NCBI RefSeq assembly: GCF_013822795.1
Contig: NZ_PNLB01000007.1
Location: 124,001-188,000 of the forward strand
DNA: 64,000 nucleotides
Reading direction: 5' to 3'
Source: Phenylobacterium sp.
Lineage (GTDB): Bacteria > Pseudomonadota > Alphaproteobacteria > Caulobacterales > Caulobacteraceae
The number at the start of each line of letters is the position of its first letter. Position 1 is the first letter of the stretch. The notes under the pieces are model-generated. The model searched no databases, was not told the origin of the DNA, and worked only from the letters and a program-made list of their open reading frames with translations. The position numbers and the translations under genes were made by a program. This document shows, in pieces, positions 31,780 through 41,188 of this stretch.

Positions 31780-33006
31780 ATGGCCGATCCCCGTTCCCTT
31801 GGCTTCTGCCCCGACCGCCTCGCCAAGCTCGACCGCTTCATCAGCGAGAAGTACCTGCAGCCTGGCCGCATGCCCTGCGCCCAGGTGCTGATCGCGCGCC
31901 ACGGCGAGATCGTGCACGAGTTCGTCGGCGGCCAGCGCGACTTGGCCCGGGGACTGGCCTGCGAGGCCGACACCGTCTTCCGCATCTATTCGATGACCAA
32001 GCCGATCACCTCCGTCGCCTTCATGATGCTGGTCGAGGAAGGCAAGGTCGCGCTCGACGATCCGGTCCACCGCTTCATTCCCGAATGGGCCAACCTCGGC
32101 GTCTTCAACGCCGGAAGCACCGGCGGCTTCCTGACCAAGCCCGTCACGCGCCCGATGCAGATGGTCGACCTGCTGCGCCACACGTCCGGACTGACCTACG
32201 GCTTCCAGAACCGCACCAATGTCGACGCCGCCTATCGCAAGGCCGGGGTCGGCGAGATCGGCAGCACCTTGCCGCTGGAGGCGATGATCGAGACGCTGGC
32301 GACCCTGCCGCTCGAGTTCTCCCCCGGCGAGGCCTGGAACTACTCAGTGTCCACCGACGTGCTGGGCTACCTGGTCGGCAAGATCGCCGGCATGCCCTTC
32401 GAAGAGTTCCTGCAACAGCGGATCTTCGCGCCGCTGGGCATGATCGACACCGGCTTCCGGGTCCGCGAGGGCCAGGGCGGGCGCCTCGCCGCCTGCTACA
32501 ACGCCACCCCGAAGGGCGGACTGGACCTGCAGGACGACGCCACCACCAGCCCCTACCTGCAGCCGCCGTCGTTCGTTTCCGGCGGCGGCGGGCTGGTCTC
32601 GACCGCCGCCGACTACATGAAATTCTGCCAGATGCTGCTGAACCGCGGCGAGTACGGCGGCGTCCAGCTCATCGCCCCCAAGACCCTCGACCTGATGACC
32701 GCCAACCACTTGCCCGACGGCAAGGACCTGACCCAGCTGTCGCGCTCGCTGTTCTCGGAGGCGACCAACGCCGGCGTCGGATTCGGCCTCGGCTTTGCGG
32801 TGGTGCAGGACGCGCCGCGAACCCTGGTCCCCTGCAGCGACGGCGAGTTCTACTGGGGCGGCGCGGCCAGCACAGCCTTCTGGGTCGACCCGGCCGAGGA
32901 CCTCTCGGTGGTATTCATGACCCAGGTGCTGCCCTCGTCGGCCTATCCCATCCGGCGAGAGCTGCGGACCCTGGTCTACTCGGCCCTGACCGAGCCAGCC
33001 GTCTGA
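31780..33006 (+). CDS. Serine hydrolase, beta-lactamase/esterase family
   Basis: The protein has 408 residues. The class C nucleophile motif is SMTK in FRIYSMTKPITS near residue 70, and the tyrosine motif is YSV in GEAWNYSVSTDVLGYLVGK near residue 188. The usual third motif is replaced by WGG in YWGGAASTAFWVDP near residue 360, the pattern of EstB-like esterases rather than beta-lactamases. No signal peptide is present, so it is probably cytoplasmic. It lies between the DAHP synthase gene and palindromic repeats, with no evident functional link to neighbours. Confidence 0.88.
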   Translation: MADPRSLGFCPDRLAKLDRFISEKYLQPGRMPCAQVLIARHGEIVHEFVGGQRDLARGLACEADTVFRIYSMTKPITSVAFMMLVEEGKVALDDPVHRFIPEWANLGVFNAGSTGGFLTKPVTRPMQMVDLLRHTSGLTYGFQNRTNVDAAYRKAGVGEIGSTLPLEAMIETLATLPLEFSPGEAWNYSVSTDVLGYLVGKIAGMPFEEFLQQRIFAPLGMIDTGFRVREGQGGRLAACYNATPKGGLDLQDDATTSPYLQPPSFVSGGGGLVSTAADYMKFCQMLLNRGEYGGVQLIAPKTLDLMTANHLPDGKDLTQLSRSLFSEATNAGVGFGLGFAVVQDAPRTLVPCSDGEFYWGGAASTAFWVDPAEDLSVVFMTQVLPSSAYPIRRELRTLVYSALTEPAV

Positions 33007-33016
33007 TCGGCCGCGC

Positions 33017-33068
33017 TAGACCCTTTCCGGTTCAGGTGGAATCACCTGAACCGGACAAAAAGGGTCTA
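33017..33068. repeat. Palindromic intergenic repeat, first unit
   Basis: TAGACCCTTT and CCGGTTCAGGTG face CACCTGAACCGG and AAAGGGTCTA around GAAT, giving an almost complete 52-base hairpin. It resembles REP-like palindromes dispersed in alphaproteobacterial intergenic spaces. It sits between convergent genes and may also act as a bidirectional terminator. Confidence 0.7.
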
Positions 33069-33080
33069 TCTTCAAAGATT

Positions 33081-33132
33081 TAGAGCGTGTCGGTCGCTTC
33101 AACCGGCTTCCACTTGAAGCTGTCACGCTCTA
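33081..33132. repeat. Palindromic intergenic repeat, second unit
   Basis: TAGAGCGTG (33081) pairs with CACGCTCTA (ending 33132), and inside lies TTCAACCGG...CCACTTGAA. It follows the first palindrome by 12 bases and its end overlaps the ntrC stop codon. The two units together look like a mosaic repeat element. Confidence 0.65.
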
Positions 33133-34560
33133 GCGGCGGCCGCGGGCCATCTCGACGCCCAGGTCCTGGATCTTCTTGCGCAGGGTGTTGCGGTTGAGAC
33201 CCAGGATCTCGGCCGCGCGCACCTGGTTGCCACGCGTGGCGGCCAGGGTCAGCTGGATCAGCGGTCGCTCGATTTCCTCAAGCACCCGATCATAGAGTCC
33301 GGCCGGCGGCACGCCGTCCGGCTGCTCGGCGAAGTAGCCGCCCAGGTGCCGCTCGACGAGGGTGGCCAGGGTCACCGGCCCCTCGTGCCCCGGAATCGCC
33401 GGCTGCTGGTCGGCCAGTTCGCGCTCGACGATCCGCGCAGTAATCAGCTCCTCGGCATAGAGCGCGCAGATCCGCCGGATCAGGTTCTCCAGCTCCCGGA
33501 CATTGCCCGGCCAGCCATGCAGCTTCAGGCGCTCCAGGGCGCTGGCGTCGATGGTCTTGGCCGGCAGGCCCTCGCGGTTGGCGCGCAGCAGGAAGGCCCG
33601 CGCCAGATCTGGGATGTCCTCGGTGCGATCGCGCAGCGGCGGCAAGCGCAACGGCGCGACGTTCAAGCGGAAGAACAGGTCTTCGCGGAACAGGCCCTGC
33701 TGGATCAACGCCCGCAGGTCGCGGTTGGTCGCCGCGATGATCCGCACATTGGGCGGTCGGCCGGTCTTGGGGTTCAGCGACTGCTCGGACCCGTCGATCA
33801 CCCGCAGCAGGCGGGTCTGGGCATCCAGCGGCATGTCGCCGATTTCGTCGAGGAACAGCGTCCCGCCGTCAGCCTCGACCAGCTTGCCGTAGTCCCCGTC
33901 GTCGCGACCGAACAGCTCCGCCTCGACCCGCTCGCGCGGGACGGCGGCCAGGTTGATGACGACGAACTTGCCGTCCTTGCGTCGGCCCATGTCGTGCAGG
34001 GCCCGCGCCACCAGTTCCTTGCCGGTGCCGCTCTCGCCGAGGATCAGCACCGTCAGGTCGGCCCCGACCAGGCGGGCGATCGTGCGATAGACGTCCTGCA
34101 TCGGCCCGGACCGGCCGATCAGCGGCAACCGCTCGTCGCGCACTGCTCGGGCCTGCGCCTTGGTGGCCTCGCTGTCGGCCGGCCGCGACAGCGCCCGCCG
34201 CGCCGCCGAGGTCATGTCGTCGAGGTCGAATGGCTTGGAGACGTAGTCGAACGCCCCGGCGTCGGCCGCGTTGACCGCGGTCAGCAGGGTGTTCTGTGCG
34301 CTCATCACGATGACCGGCAGTCGCGGCCGCTCCTTGCGGATGCGCGGCAGCACGTCGAACACGTTTTCGTCCGGCATCACCACGTCGGTAACGACCAGGT
34401 CGCCTTCGCCGTCCGAAACCCACTTCAGCAAGGTGGTGGCGTTGCCGGTGGCGCGCACCTGATAGCCCAGCCGCGTGAAGGCCTGGCTCAGCACCAGCCG
34501 GATCGACGCGTCGTCATCAGCGATCAGGATCTTCTTGCTGGCGTTCGTCATCGCATTCAT
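33130..34560 (-). CDS. ntrC: Nitrogen regulation response regulator NtrC
   Basis: The protein has 476 residues. The receiver has [20 protein letters not shown] with the phospho-acceptor Asp, and [10 protein letters not shown]. The AAA+ domain has Walker A GESGTGKE and Walker [13 protein letters not shown]. Between them [19 protein letters not shown] replaces the usual ELFGHEKGAFTGA...GRFEQA segment, so the GAFTGA sigma-54 loop is missing. The Fis-type DNA-binding helix ([20 protein letters not shown]) is intact. It is coupled to ntrB by a 4-bp overlap. Without GAFTGA it probably acts as a repressor or sigma-70 regulator rather than a sigma-54 activator. Confidence 0.96.
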   Translation of the reverse strand: MNAMTNASKKILIADDDASIRLVLSQAFTRLGYQVRATGNATTLLKWVSDGEGDLVVTDVVMPDENVFDVLPRIRKERPRLPVIVMSAQNTLLTAVNAADAGAFDYVSKPFDLDDMTSAARRALSRPADSEATKAQARAVRDERLPLIGRSGPMQDVYRTIARLVGADLTVLILGESGTGKELVARALHDMGRRKDGKFVVINLAAVPRERVEAELFGRDDGDYGKLVEADGGTLFLDEIGDMPLDAQTRLLRVIDGSEQSLNPKTGRPPNVRIIAATNRDLRALIQQGLFREDLFFRLNVAPLRLPPLRDRTEDIPDLARAFLLRANREGLPAKTIDASALERLKLHGWPGNVRELENLIRRICALYAEELITARIVERELADQQPAIPGHEGPVTLATLVERHLGGYFAEQPDGVPPAGLYDRVLEEIERPLIQLTLAATRGNQVRAAEILGLNRNTLRKKIQDLGVEMARGRR

Positions 34561-35678
34561 GCCGGCGTATCCTCTCCAGACGCGATCGGCAGGAGCACAC
34601 GGAAGGTCGTGCGCCCCGGCTCGGATTCGAAATCGATCAGGCCGCCGTGCCCGGCGACCAGTTTGGCGACCAGGGCCAGGCCCAGGCCCGCCCCGTGGGT
34701 CTTGCTGCTGACGAACGGCTGGAACAGGCTCTCGCGTAGATGCGCGGGCACCCCGGGGCCGTTGTCCTGGACCCGGATCTCCAGCGGCGCGCCGCGCAGG
34801 ACGTGGCCCTTGGCGGCGCGAACCTTCACGCCATGACGGTATCCGGTGTGAACCGTGATCGCTCCGCGGCCGTCGCCGCGTCCATGCGCCGCCTCAGCGG
34901 CGTTCTTCACCAGGTTCAGGAAGATCTGGATCAGCTGATCCTCGTCGCCATAGGCGGGCGGCAGCGAGGGATCGTAGTCGTCGGTGAGCGTCAGGCCGTC
35001 GGCGACGCCGTTGGCGGCGAGCGCCTTCACCCTGTCGAGCACCTGGTGAATGTTGATCGGCTTGCAGTCGGGCAAGGCGTCGTCGGAGAACGCCTCCATT
35101 CGATCGACCAGGCGTCGAACGCGGTCGGTTTCGTCGACGATCAGCTGGGCGAGCGGGGCGTCCTCGGCCCGCGCGCCCGCCTTCAGGAGCTGGGCGGCGC
35201 CGCGAATGCCTGCCAGCGGATTCTTGATCTCATGGGCCAGCATGTGGCCCAGCCCTACGATGGTCCGCAGGCCCGCCTGCTCCGCGCCGGTCCGCTCGCC
35301 GCCCAGCGCCCCGCCCTTGACGTGCAAGGTCAGCAACACAGACCCATCGGCGAGCGGGGCCGCCGCGCCGTCCGCCTCGAAGGACGGGTGCCCGAACAGG
35401 CTGATTTCCACGCCACGCTCGCGGACCCGAACCCCTTCCTCCAGGGCCCGATCCAGCAGCGAGACCAGCGCCGATCCCGGCGGCAACGCCGCGCCGAACC
35501 GACCGCGGGTCAACAACCCCAGCCCTTGACCGAACAACGCCTCGGCCGCCTCGTTGACCGCGACCAGCGCTCCGTCACGGCTGACCACAAGGGCCGGTTC
35601 CGGAGAGACGTCGAAGGCGCTCGACTTCAGAAGCTCCAGGTTCAGGCCGGGCGGCGCCGCGCGGGTCTGGTTGGTCAT
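34557..35678 (-). CDS. ntrB: Nitrogen regulation sensor kinase NtrB
   Basis: This 373-residue soluble kinase has an N-terminal PAS domain (residues about 18-80, [23 protein letters not shown]). The phospho-acceptor helix [19 protein letters not shown] lies near residue 148, followed by an N-box [12 protein letters not shown] and [18 protein letters not shown]. It lacks membrane helices, as expected for NtrB, which is controlled by the PII protein. It overlaps both dusB upstream and ntrC downstream by 4 bp, giving a tightly coupled dusB-ntrB-ntrC operon. Confidence 0.96.
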   Translation of the reverse strand: MTNQTRAAPPGLNLELLKSSAFDVSPEPALVVSRDGALVAVNEAAEALFGQGLGLLTRGRFGAALPPGSALVSLLDRALEEGVRVRERGVEISLFGHPSFEADGAAAPLADGSVLLTLHVKGGALGGERTGAEQAGLRTIVGLGHMLAHEIKNPLAGIRGAAQLLKAGARAEDAPLAQLIVDETDRVRRLVDRMEAFSDDALPDCKPINIHQVLDRVKALAANGVADGLTLTDDYDPSLPPAYGDEDQLIQIFLNLVKNAAEAAHGRGDGRGAITVHTGYRHGVKVRAAKGHVLRGAPLEIRVQDNGPGVPAHLRESLFQPFVSSKTHGAGLGLALVAKLVAGHGGLIDFESEPGRTTFRVLLPIASGEDTPA

Positions 35679-36682
35679 GCGGCAAGTCTCGGTTGGGGTT
35701 CACGCCACAAAGCGGTCAGGCCGGCTTCGACCTCCGCCGGATCGTCCAGCCGGCACAGCGTCGAGCGTGCGGCGCGGCGCGCCTCGGCCGTCTCCGGCCA
35801 GGGCGCATTCTCGATGTAGGAGGCCAGATGCTTGCGGAAGATCCGCAGCCCGAGCCGATCGCCGTAGAAGTTCAGGCTGTCGCGGAAGTGCTCCAGCGCG
35901 ATCTCCAGACGCCGCTCTGCATGCGGTTCCTCGAACGCGCGGCCGGCCAGTTCGGCTTCGATCTGGGTGGCGACCCAGGGCCGCCCGTAAACGCCGCGGC
36001 CGACCATCACCCCGTCGGCACCCGAGGCCGCGAGCGCTTGGCGCGCGCTGTCGCCGTCGATGATGTCGCCATTGACGATGACCGGGATCGAAACCGCTTC
36101 CGTCACCGGGCGCACGGCGCTCCAGTCGGCGGTGTCCTTGTAGAATTGGCAGCGCGTGCGGCCATGAATGGTCACCGCCCGTGCGCCGCGGGCCTGGGCC
36201 CGCGCGGCGATGTCCGGCGCGTTCTTCGAGGCTGCATCCCAGCCCAGCCGCATCTTCACCGTGACCGGCACGTCGACGGCGTCGACCGCCGCGGCGATCA
36301 GGCTCTCGGCCAAGTCCGGCTCGCGCATCAGCGCCGAACCGGAGAGTACGCCAGTCACTTCCTTGGCCGGGCAACCGAAGTTGAGATCGATGATCTGGGC
36401 CCCGGCCTGCGCCGCCAGGCGCGCGCCTTCGGCGATATGGGCCGGGTCGCGACCGACCAGTTGCACGACCATCAAGGGCAAACCCTCGCCCACCGCCGCG
36501 CGGCGCACGACGTCGGGTCGGCCCTTGGAGAACTCGGCGCAGGCGACCATCTCGGTCGCGACATAGCTCGCGCCCAGCTTGCTAGCGGCCTTGCGGAACG
36601 GCAGGTCGGACACGCCGGTCATCGGCGCGATCCAAGCGCGGCCGCCGACTTCCACATCCCCGATCTTGAGCGTGCTGCTCAT
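35675..36682 (-). CDS. dusB: tRNA-dihydrouridine synthase DusB (NifR3)
   Basis: The protein has 335 residues in a TIM-barrel FMN enzyme fold. It has WIAPMTGVSDLPFRKAASKLGA near residue 16, the catalytic cysteine in LNFGCPAKEVTGVLSGSALM near residue 98, VTIHGRTRCQFYKDTADW near 167, and DGVMVGRGVYGRPW near 225. It reduces uridine to dihydrouridine in tRNA. As in many alphaproteobacteria it heads the ntrBC operon, and its stop overlaps the ntrB start. The 90-bp gap before it is shared with divergent ispDF. Confidence 0.96.
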   Translation of the reverse strand: MSSTLKIGDVEVGGRAWIAPMTGVSDLPFRKAASKLGASYVATEMVACAEFSKGRPDVVRRAAVGEGLPLMVVQLVGRDPAHIAEGARLAAQAGAQIIDLNFGCPAKEVTGVLSGSALMREPDLAESLIAAAVDAVDVPVTVKMRLGWDAASKNAPDIAARAQARGARAVTIHGRTRCQFYKDTADWSAVRPVTEAVSIPVIVNGDIIDGDSARQALAASGADGVMVGRGVYGRPWVATQIEAELAGRAFEEPHAERRLEIALEHFRDSLNFYGDRLGLRIFRKHLASYIENAPWPETAEARRAARSTLCRLDDPAEVEAGLTALWREPQPRLAA

Positions 36683-36772
36683 TTTGTAATCACCCCTACC
36701 GCCTCTGTTTTAGGCAAATTGTGCACCGCCGTAAAGCCTAGACAGCAGGCGTGCGCGCCCTAAACAGACCCC

Positions 36773-37918
36773 ATGGATTTCTCAGCCGTCATCGTCGCCG
36801 CCGGTTCCAGCACACGCGCCGGCCCAGGCGCGCCCAAGCCTTGGCGCAGCTTGGGAGGACGCCCGATCCTGTCATGGTCGATCGAAGCCCTCGCCGCGGC
36901 GGGGGCGCGACAGATTGTCGTCGTCGTCGCCGAGGCCTGGATCAGCGAAGCAGCCGAACTGCTGCAGGGCGTTCCGGGCGCGCTCGCGGTTCGCGGCGGG
37001 GCGACACGGGCGGAATCGGTGCAGCAGGGCCTGGCCGCGCTGCCGGCCGGCGACACCGCAGCCGTTCTGGTGCACGACGCCGCCCGCCCTTTCCTGACGA
37101 CCGCTCACGTCCGCGGCCTGCTCGCCGCCCTTGAGGTCGCGGACGGGGCGGTCCCTGCCCTGCCCGTCGCCGACACCCTCAAGCGCGGCCGCGACGTCGT
37201 CGCTGAAACCGTGTCGCGCGACGGGCTTTGGCGAGCCCAGACCCCGCAGGCCTTCCGGCTGGACGTCCTGCGCGCAGCCTACGCCGCCTGGCCGGCGGAC
37301 GCCGAGCCCACCGACGACGCCGCGGTCGTGGAACGCGCCGGCGGCAAGGTCGCCATCGCTCCCGGCGATCCGCGGCTGATGAAACTGACCTATCCGGAGG
37401 ACTTCGCCATGGCCGAGCAACTGGCGGGCGGCGCACGCATCACCCGTATCGGCCAGGGCGTCGACGCCCACCGCTGGGGCCCTGGCGAGGCGGTCTGGCT
37501 ATGCGGGGTGAAGATCGAGCACGACCAGACCCTGATCGGCCACTCTGACGCCGACGCCGGGCTCCACGCCCTGACCGACGCCATCCTGGGCGCCATTGGC
37601 GAAGGCGACATCGGCGAACACTTCCCGCCGTCCGACCCGCAATGGAAGGGCGCGGCCTCCGACAGGTTCCTGCTGCACGCGGTCGAAATCCTGACGAACA
37701 AGGGCGGCCGGATCGTCAACGCCGACGTCACCCTGGTCTGCGAGCGACCCAAGATCCGCCCGCACCGCGACGCCATGCGCCAACGCCTGGCCGAACTGTT
37801 GGGCGTGCCGCTCGACCGCGTCAGCGTGAAGGCCACGACCACCGAAGGCATGGGCTTCACCGGCCGCCAGGAGGGCCTGCTGGCCCAGGCGATCGTGGCG
37901 GTGGAAACGCCCGCCTAG
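36773..37918 (+). CDS. ispDF: Bifunctional IspD/IspF isoprenoid enzyme
   Basis: The protein has 381 residues joining two enzymes of the MEP pathway. Residues 1 to about 222 are IspD (MEP cytidylyltransferase), with VIVAAGSSTRAG, HDAARPFL and ETVSRDGLWRAQTPQAFR. Residues about 223-381 are IspF (cyclodiphosphate synthase), with GQGVDAHRWGPG, IGHSDADAGLHALTDAILGAI and KATTTEGMGFTGR. The fused form is common in alphaproteobacteria. It is divergent from dusB and ends overlapping the convergent MFS/spermidine-synthase-like gene by 4 bp. Confidence 0.97.
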   Translation: MDFSAVIVAAGSSTRAGPGAPKPWRSLGGRPILSWSIEALAAAGARQIVVVVAEAWISEAAELLQGVPGALAVRGGATRAESVQQGLAALPAGDTAAVLVHDAARPFLTTAHVRGLLAALEVADGAVPALPVADTLKRGRDVVAETVSRDGLWRAQTPQAFRLDVLRAAYAAWPADAEPTDDAAVVERAGGKVAIAPGDPRLMKLTYPEDFAMAEQLAGGARITRIGQGVDAHRWGPGEAVWLCGVKIEHDQTLIGHSDADAGLHALTDAILGAIGEGDIGEHFPPSDPQWKGAASDRFLLHAVEILTNKGGRIVNADVTLVCERPKIRPHRDAMRQRLAELLGVPLDRVSVKATTTEGMGFTGRQEGLLAQAIVAVETPA

Positions 37919-40161
37919 GGCAGCCAGGGCCAGCTCACCTTCAGCTGAGCGTACATCGCCCCGGCGAGGTTCATGTAGTCGTCGGTCCAAGGCCGGACCG
38001 CGGTCGGATCGGTCGGCGACCAGCGCTTGTCGGCCTCGTAAGGCGCCAGGGCGGCCACGCTGCGGGTCACGATCATCGCGTCCTCGGCCGACTCCCAGAG
38101 CGGGGGGCTGCCCTTGGCCGGGCTGTGGCGCTGGATCAGCGCAAAGCCGCCCGCCGCCTCAGCGACCGCCATGGCCGGCGCGCGCAGCTCGAGATTGCGG
38201 TTCGACAGGTGCACGATGAGCACGCCGTCGGGCTTCAGCTTGGCTAGATAGCCCTTCATCGCTTCGACGGTCAGCAGATGCGCCGGCACCGCATCGGATG
38301 AGAAGGCGTCGATAAGCAGCACGTCGAAGGTTCCGTCCGGCTGCTTGGCCAACGTCAGGCGCGCATCGCCGACCACATAGTCGATCGCCCCGCCCGCGCA
38401 GGTCGTCGTGTAGCTGAAGAGTTTGGGATTGGTCGCCAGCCGGATCACCAGCGGATCGATCTCGAAGAAGGTCAGGTGATCGCCCTTGCGGGTGTAGGCC
38501 GCGACCGCCCCGGTGCCGAGGCCGACGGCCCCGACCCGCAGGGGCGTCGGACGCTTGATCTCATGGCTGAACACCTGCCCGATCGGCGTCTCCGGCGCGT
38601 AGTAGACCAGCGGTCGGCACATGTAGCGCGGGTCCTGGGCTTGGGCGCCGTGCAGGGTCGTGCCGTGCGACAGCATCTTTACCGGCCCGCCCATCGCCGG
38701 CACTGGCATTTCCGACTGTCGCAACACCCCGAAGAAGCTGCGCCAGCTCTGGCGCACGTCGACGCGGTCGCCGACCAGGGTCGCAGACATCGACAGAACC
38801 GCCACCAGGCCGAAGAAGACGATCATCTGACGGCGGATCACGAACGCGCAAACCGTCGCCACGAGCAACAGCCCGATGACGATGAACTTCAGGTGGTCGG
38901 CCATCCCGAACTTCAAGGCGATCACCGGCGCAGCAGCCGCTGCGACGGCTCCGAGCGTGAAGGTCGTCCAGCGCCACGGCTCGACGGGCTGGAGCCCTGG
39001 CCTCGCCAGACAGGCCAGCACCAGGACCAGCGGATATTCCCAGACGTTGACGAAGATCACCGGCGCCAGGAAGGCGTTGAACGCCCCGCCGACCACGCCG
39101 CCGAACGACATCCAGAGATAGAACTCCGTCAGATGGGAAGGATTGGGCCGCCTGGCGACCAGCGCCTGATGGCACATCAGCGCCGTCAGGAAGAAGGCGC
39201 CCAGGTGCACAAAGAGCTGATGCGCGAAGTTGGCCTCCTTGAACGGCATCAACGCCGCGCAGGCGACCACCGCCGCGGCCTGCAGCGTCAGCGTCAGTTC
39301 CGACGAAATGATCGGCTTGTCCGAGAAGGCGATGATGAAGGTCAGCAGATAGAGGGCCAACGGGATGACCCAGAGGAACGGCGCCGAGGCCACGTCCGTG
39401 GTGATGTGGGTGGTCACTCCCAGCATCAGGCTGGACGGGATCGCCGCCAGCCCGACCCAGATCGCCCGATCGCGCCAGGACGGCGCAGGCCCAGCAGCAA
39501 CGGCAGGCGCTTCGATCGTCGCGACGCGCGCTCTCGACACGAACAGCGCCAGGATTGCCATCAGCACGACGAAGGCCACGTACCCGGTGCTCCAGCCAGC
39601 CGTCTGGCCGTGCAGGGTGGCGAGCGGCTCGACCAGCGCCGGATAGGCCAGCAGCGCCAGCAGGCTGCCCAGGTTGGACGCCGCATACAGCGCGTAAGGC
39701 TCGGCCCCGGTCTCGGCATGGATGGTGCGCGCGTGCCAAGCCTGCACCAGCGGCGCCGTGGCCGACAGGATGGCGAACGGCGCGCCTATCGACACCGCCA
39801 GCACCCCCAGCAGCCAGAGCGACGGATAGTCGGACGACGGCTCGCCCAGCACGCCCGTCACCCGCAGCGGCAAGGCCAGGGCCGCGACCAGCAGCGCTGC
39901 CACGTGCACCAGAGCCTGACCCCGCACCGAGCGGATCTTCTGGAGAAAGTGGGCGTAGCCATAGCCGACCAGCAGTGCGGCCTGGAAGAAGGCGATGGAG
40001 GTGTTCCACACCGACGAACTGCCGCCCAGCAGCGGCAGCACCAGCTTGGCCACCATCGGCTGGACCAGAAACACCAGACCCGCGCTGGCGAAGGTCGTCA
40101 CCGCAAAAAGGACCGGAGAGATCGAGGCGGCTGGCCGTTCGGCCCGTTCTAACGTGGTCAT
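37915..40161 (-). CDS. Fused multi-pass membrane and spermidine synthase-like protein
   Basis: This 748-residue protein has about 12-14 membrane helices over residues 15-470. A soluble C-terminal domain follows, with a Rossmann nucleotide site RVGAVGLGTGAVAAY near residue 545, then YVVGDARLTLAKQPDGTFDVLLIDAFSSDAVP, the spermidine synthase fold. Such fusions are widespread and their reaction is not established; polyamine production or export has been proposed. The active-site acid is present in LLIDAFSSD. It stands alone on the minus strand between ispDF and cinA. Confidence 0.85.
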   Translation of the reverse strand: MTTLERAERPAASISPVLFAVTTFASAGLVFLVQPMVAKLVLPLLGGSSSVWNTSIAFFQAALLVGYGYAHFLQKIRSVRGQALVHVAALLVAALALPLRVTGVLGEPSSDYPSLWLLGVLAVSIGAPFAILSATAPLVQAWHARTIHAETGAEPYALYAASNLGSLLALLAYPALVEPLATLHGQTAGWSTGYVAFVVLMAILALFVSRARVATIEAPAVAAGPAPSWRDRAIWVGLAAIPSSLMLGVTTHITTDVASAPFLWVIPLALYLLTFIIAFSDKPIISSELTLTLQAAAVVACAALMPFKEANFAHQLFVHLGAFFLTALMCHQALVARRPNPSHLTEFYLWMSFGGVVGGAFNAFLAPVIFVNVWEYPLVLVLACLARPGLQPVEPWRWTTFTLGAVAAAAAPVIALKFGMADHLKFIVIGLLLVATVCAFVIRRQMIVFFGLVAVLSMSATLVGDRVDVRQSWRSFFGVLRQSEMPVPAMGGPVKMLSHGTTLHGAQAQDPRYMCRPLVYYAPETPIGQVFSHEIKRPTPLRVGAVGLGTGAVAAYTRKGDHLTFFEIDPLVIRLATNPKLFSYTTTCAGGAIDYVVGDARLTLAKQPDGTFDVLLIDAFSSDAVPAHLLTVEAMKGYLAKLKPDGVLIVHLSNRNLELRAPAMAVAEAAGGFALIQRHSPAKGSPPLWESAEDAMIVTRSVAALAPYEADKRWSPTDPTAVRPWTDDYMNLAGAMYAQLKVSWPWLP

Positions 40162-40246
40162 GGGATCGAATCGGCTTGTGTGGGGGGCTTCGGCGATGTT
40201 GTGGTCAGCCTTCGCCCTTGCCTAGAGCCCGCTGGAGTCGCCCCGC

Positions 40247-40738
40247 ATGTTTTCCCTTGAGATCGAAACCCTGGCGCGGCTGCTGATCGACGAAGCGCGC
40301 GAGCGCTCGCTGCGCATCGTCACGGCCGAAAGCTGCACGGGCGGGCTGGTCGCCGGCGCGATCTGTTCGATCCCGGGCGCCTCCGACGTCTTCGAGCGCG
40401 GCTTCGTCGTCTACACCAACCGCGCCAAGCAGGAACTGCTGGGCGTGCCCGGAGATCTGATCGCCGACCTGGGCGCGGTGTCCGAGCCGGTCGCCCGGAT
40501 GATGGCCGAGGGCGCGCTGGAAGCCTCGAACGCCCACGTCGCGGTCGCCGTCACCGGCGTGGCGGGGCCCGGCGGCGGCACGCCGATGAAGCCGGTCGGC
40601 ACCGTGCACATCGCCACGGCGCGCTCGAACCAAGCGCTGATGCATCGTTCCGAACTGTTCGACGGCGTGACCCGCGCCGATATCCAGGAGCAGGCGGTGC
40701 AGGCCGCGCTGCAAGCGCTGCGCGACCGCATGACCTAG
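40247..40738 (+). CDS. pncC: Nicotinamide-nucleotide amidohydrolase PncC (CinA C-terminal domain)
   Basis: The protein has 163 residues and consists only of the CinA C-terminal domain. It has the nucleophile region TAESCTGGLVAGAICSIPGASDVFERGFVVYTN near residue 26, and VAVTGVAGPGGGTPMKPVGTVHIA near residue 104. PncC deamidates NMN to nicotinate mononucleotide in NAD salvage. The N-terminal competence/pyrophosphatase domain of full CinA is absent, which is usual for free-standing PncC. It converges on the START-domain gene with a 4-bp overlap. Confidence 0.93.
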   Translation: MFSLEIETLARLLIDEARERSLRIVTAESCTGGLVAGAICSIPGASDVFERGFVVYTNRAKQELLGVPGDLIADLGAVSEPVARMMAEGALEASNAHVAVAVTGVAGPGGGTPMKPVGTVHIATARSNQALMHRSELFDGVTRADIQEQAVQAALQALRDRMT

Positions 40739-41184
40739 GCGGGGTAAAGCGCCCTCGCCCGCCCTTCGAAGCAGGCCATCAGCCGATCGACGGCGTGGTT
40801 GAAGTTCGCATCCAGCACCCCAGTCAGCAGCCGGGTCTTGAACTCGAAGTCGATGTCGAACTCGATCCGGGTTCCGCCCGGCGCCTCCACGAAGCGCCAG
40901 CGGTTCACCAGGTGCTTGAACGGCCCTGACAGCAGTTGCACGTCGATCTGCCGCGCATTGGCGTCGCGCCGCACGCGCGTCGAGAACGCCTCCTTGAGGA
41001 ACGCAAAACCCACCCCGACCTTGGCGTCGAGCTGGCTCACGCCCTCGGCCGGCGAGGTGTGGTTCCAGGTCCGCAGGGATTGGACCCACGGCACGAACTG
41101 CGGATAGGCCTCCACGTCGCCAACCAGCGCAAAGAGCTGGTCGGGCGCAAAGGGCAGCACCTTCTCGATATGATGGCGCGGCAA
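40735..41184 (-). CDS. Coenzyme Q-binding START-domain protein (COQ10/RatA family)
   Basis: This 149-residue protein has the polyketide cyclase/START fold: HHIEKVLPFAPDQLFALVGDVEAYPQFVPW at the start, then VGVGFAFLKEAFSTRV and RIEFDIDFEFKTRLLTGVLDANF. The family binds ubiquinone and aids respiration; the RatA toxin label is often attached to it. The likely start is TTG at 41184, giving M-P-R-H-H-I-E, the usual N-terminus of the family. The only upstream ATG, at 41250, lies inside lipA and gives an odd arginine-rich extension. It begins 4 bp after the lipA stop. Confidence 0.85.
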   Translation of the reverse strand: MPRHHIEKVLPFAPDQLFALVGDVEAYPQFVPWVQSLRTWNHTSPAEGVSQLDAKVGVGFAFLKEAFSTRVRRDANARQIDVQLLSGPFKHLVNRWRFVEAPGGTRIEFDIDFEFKTRLLTGVLDANFNHAVDRLMACFEGRARALYPA

Positions 41185-41188
41185 GCGG

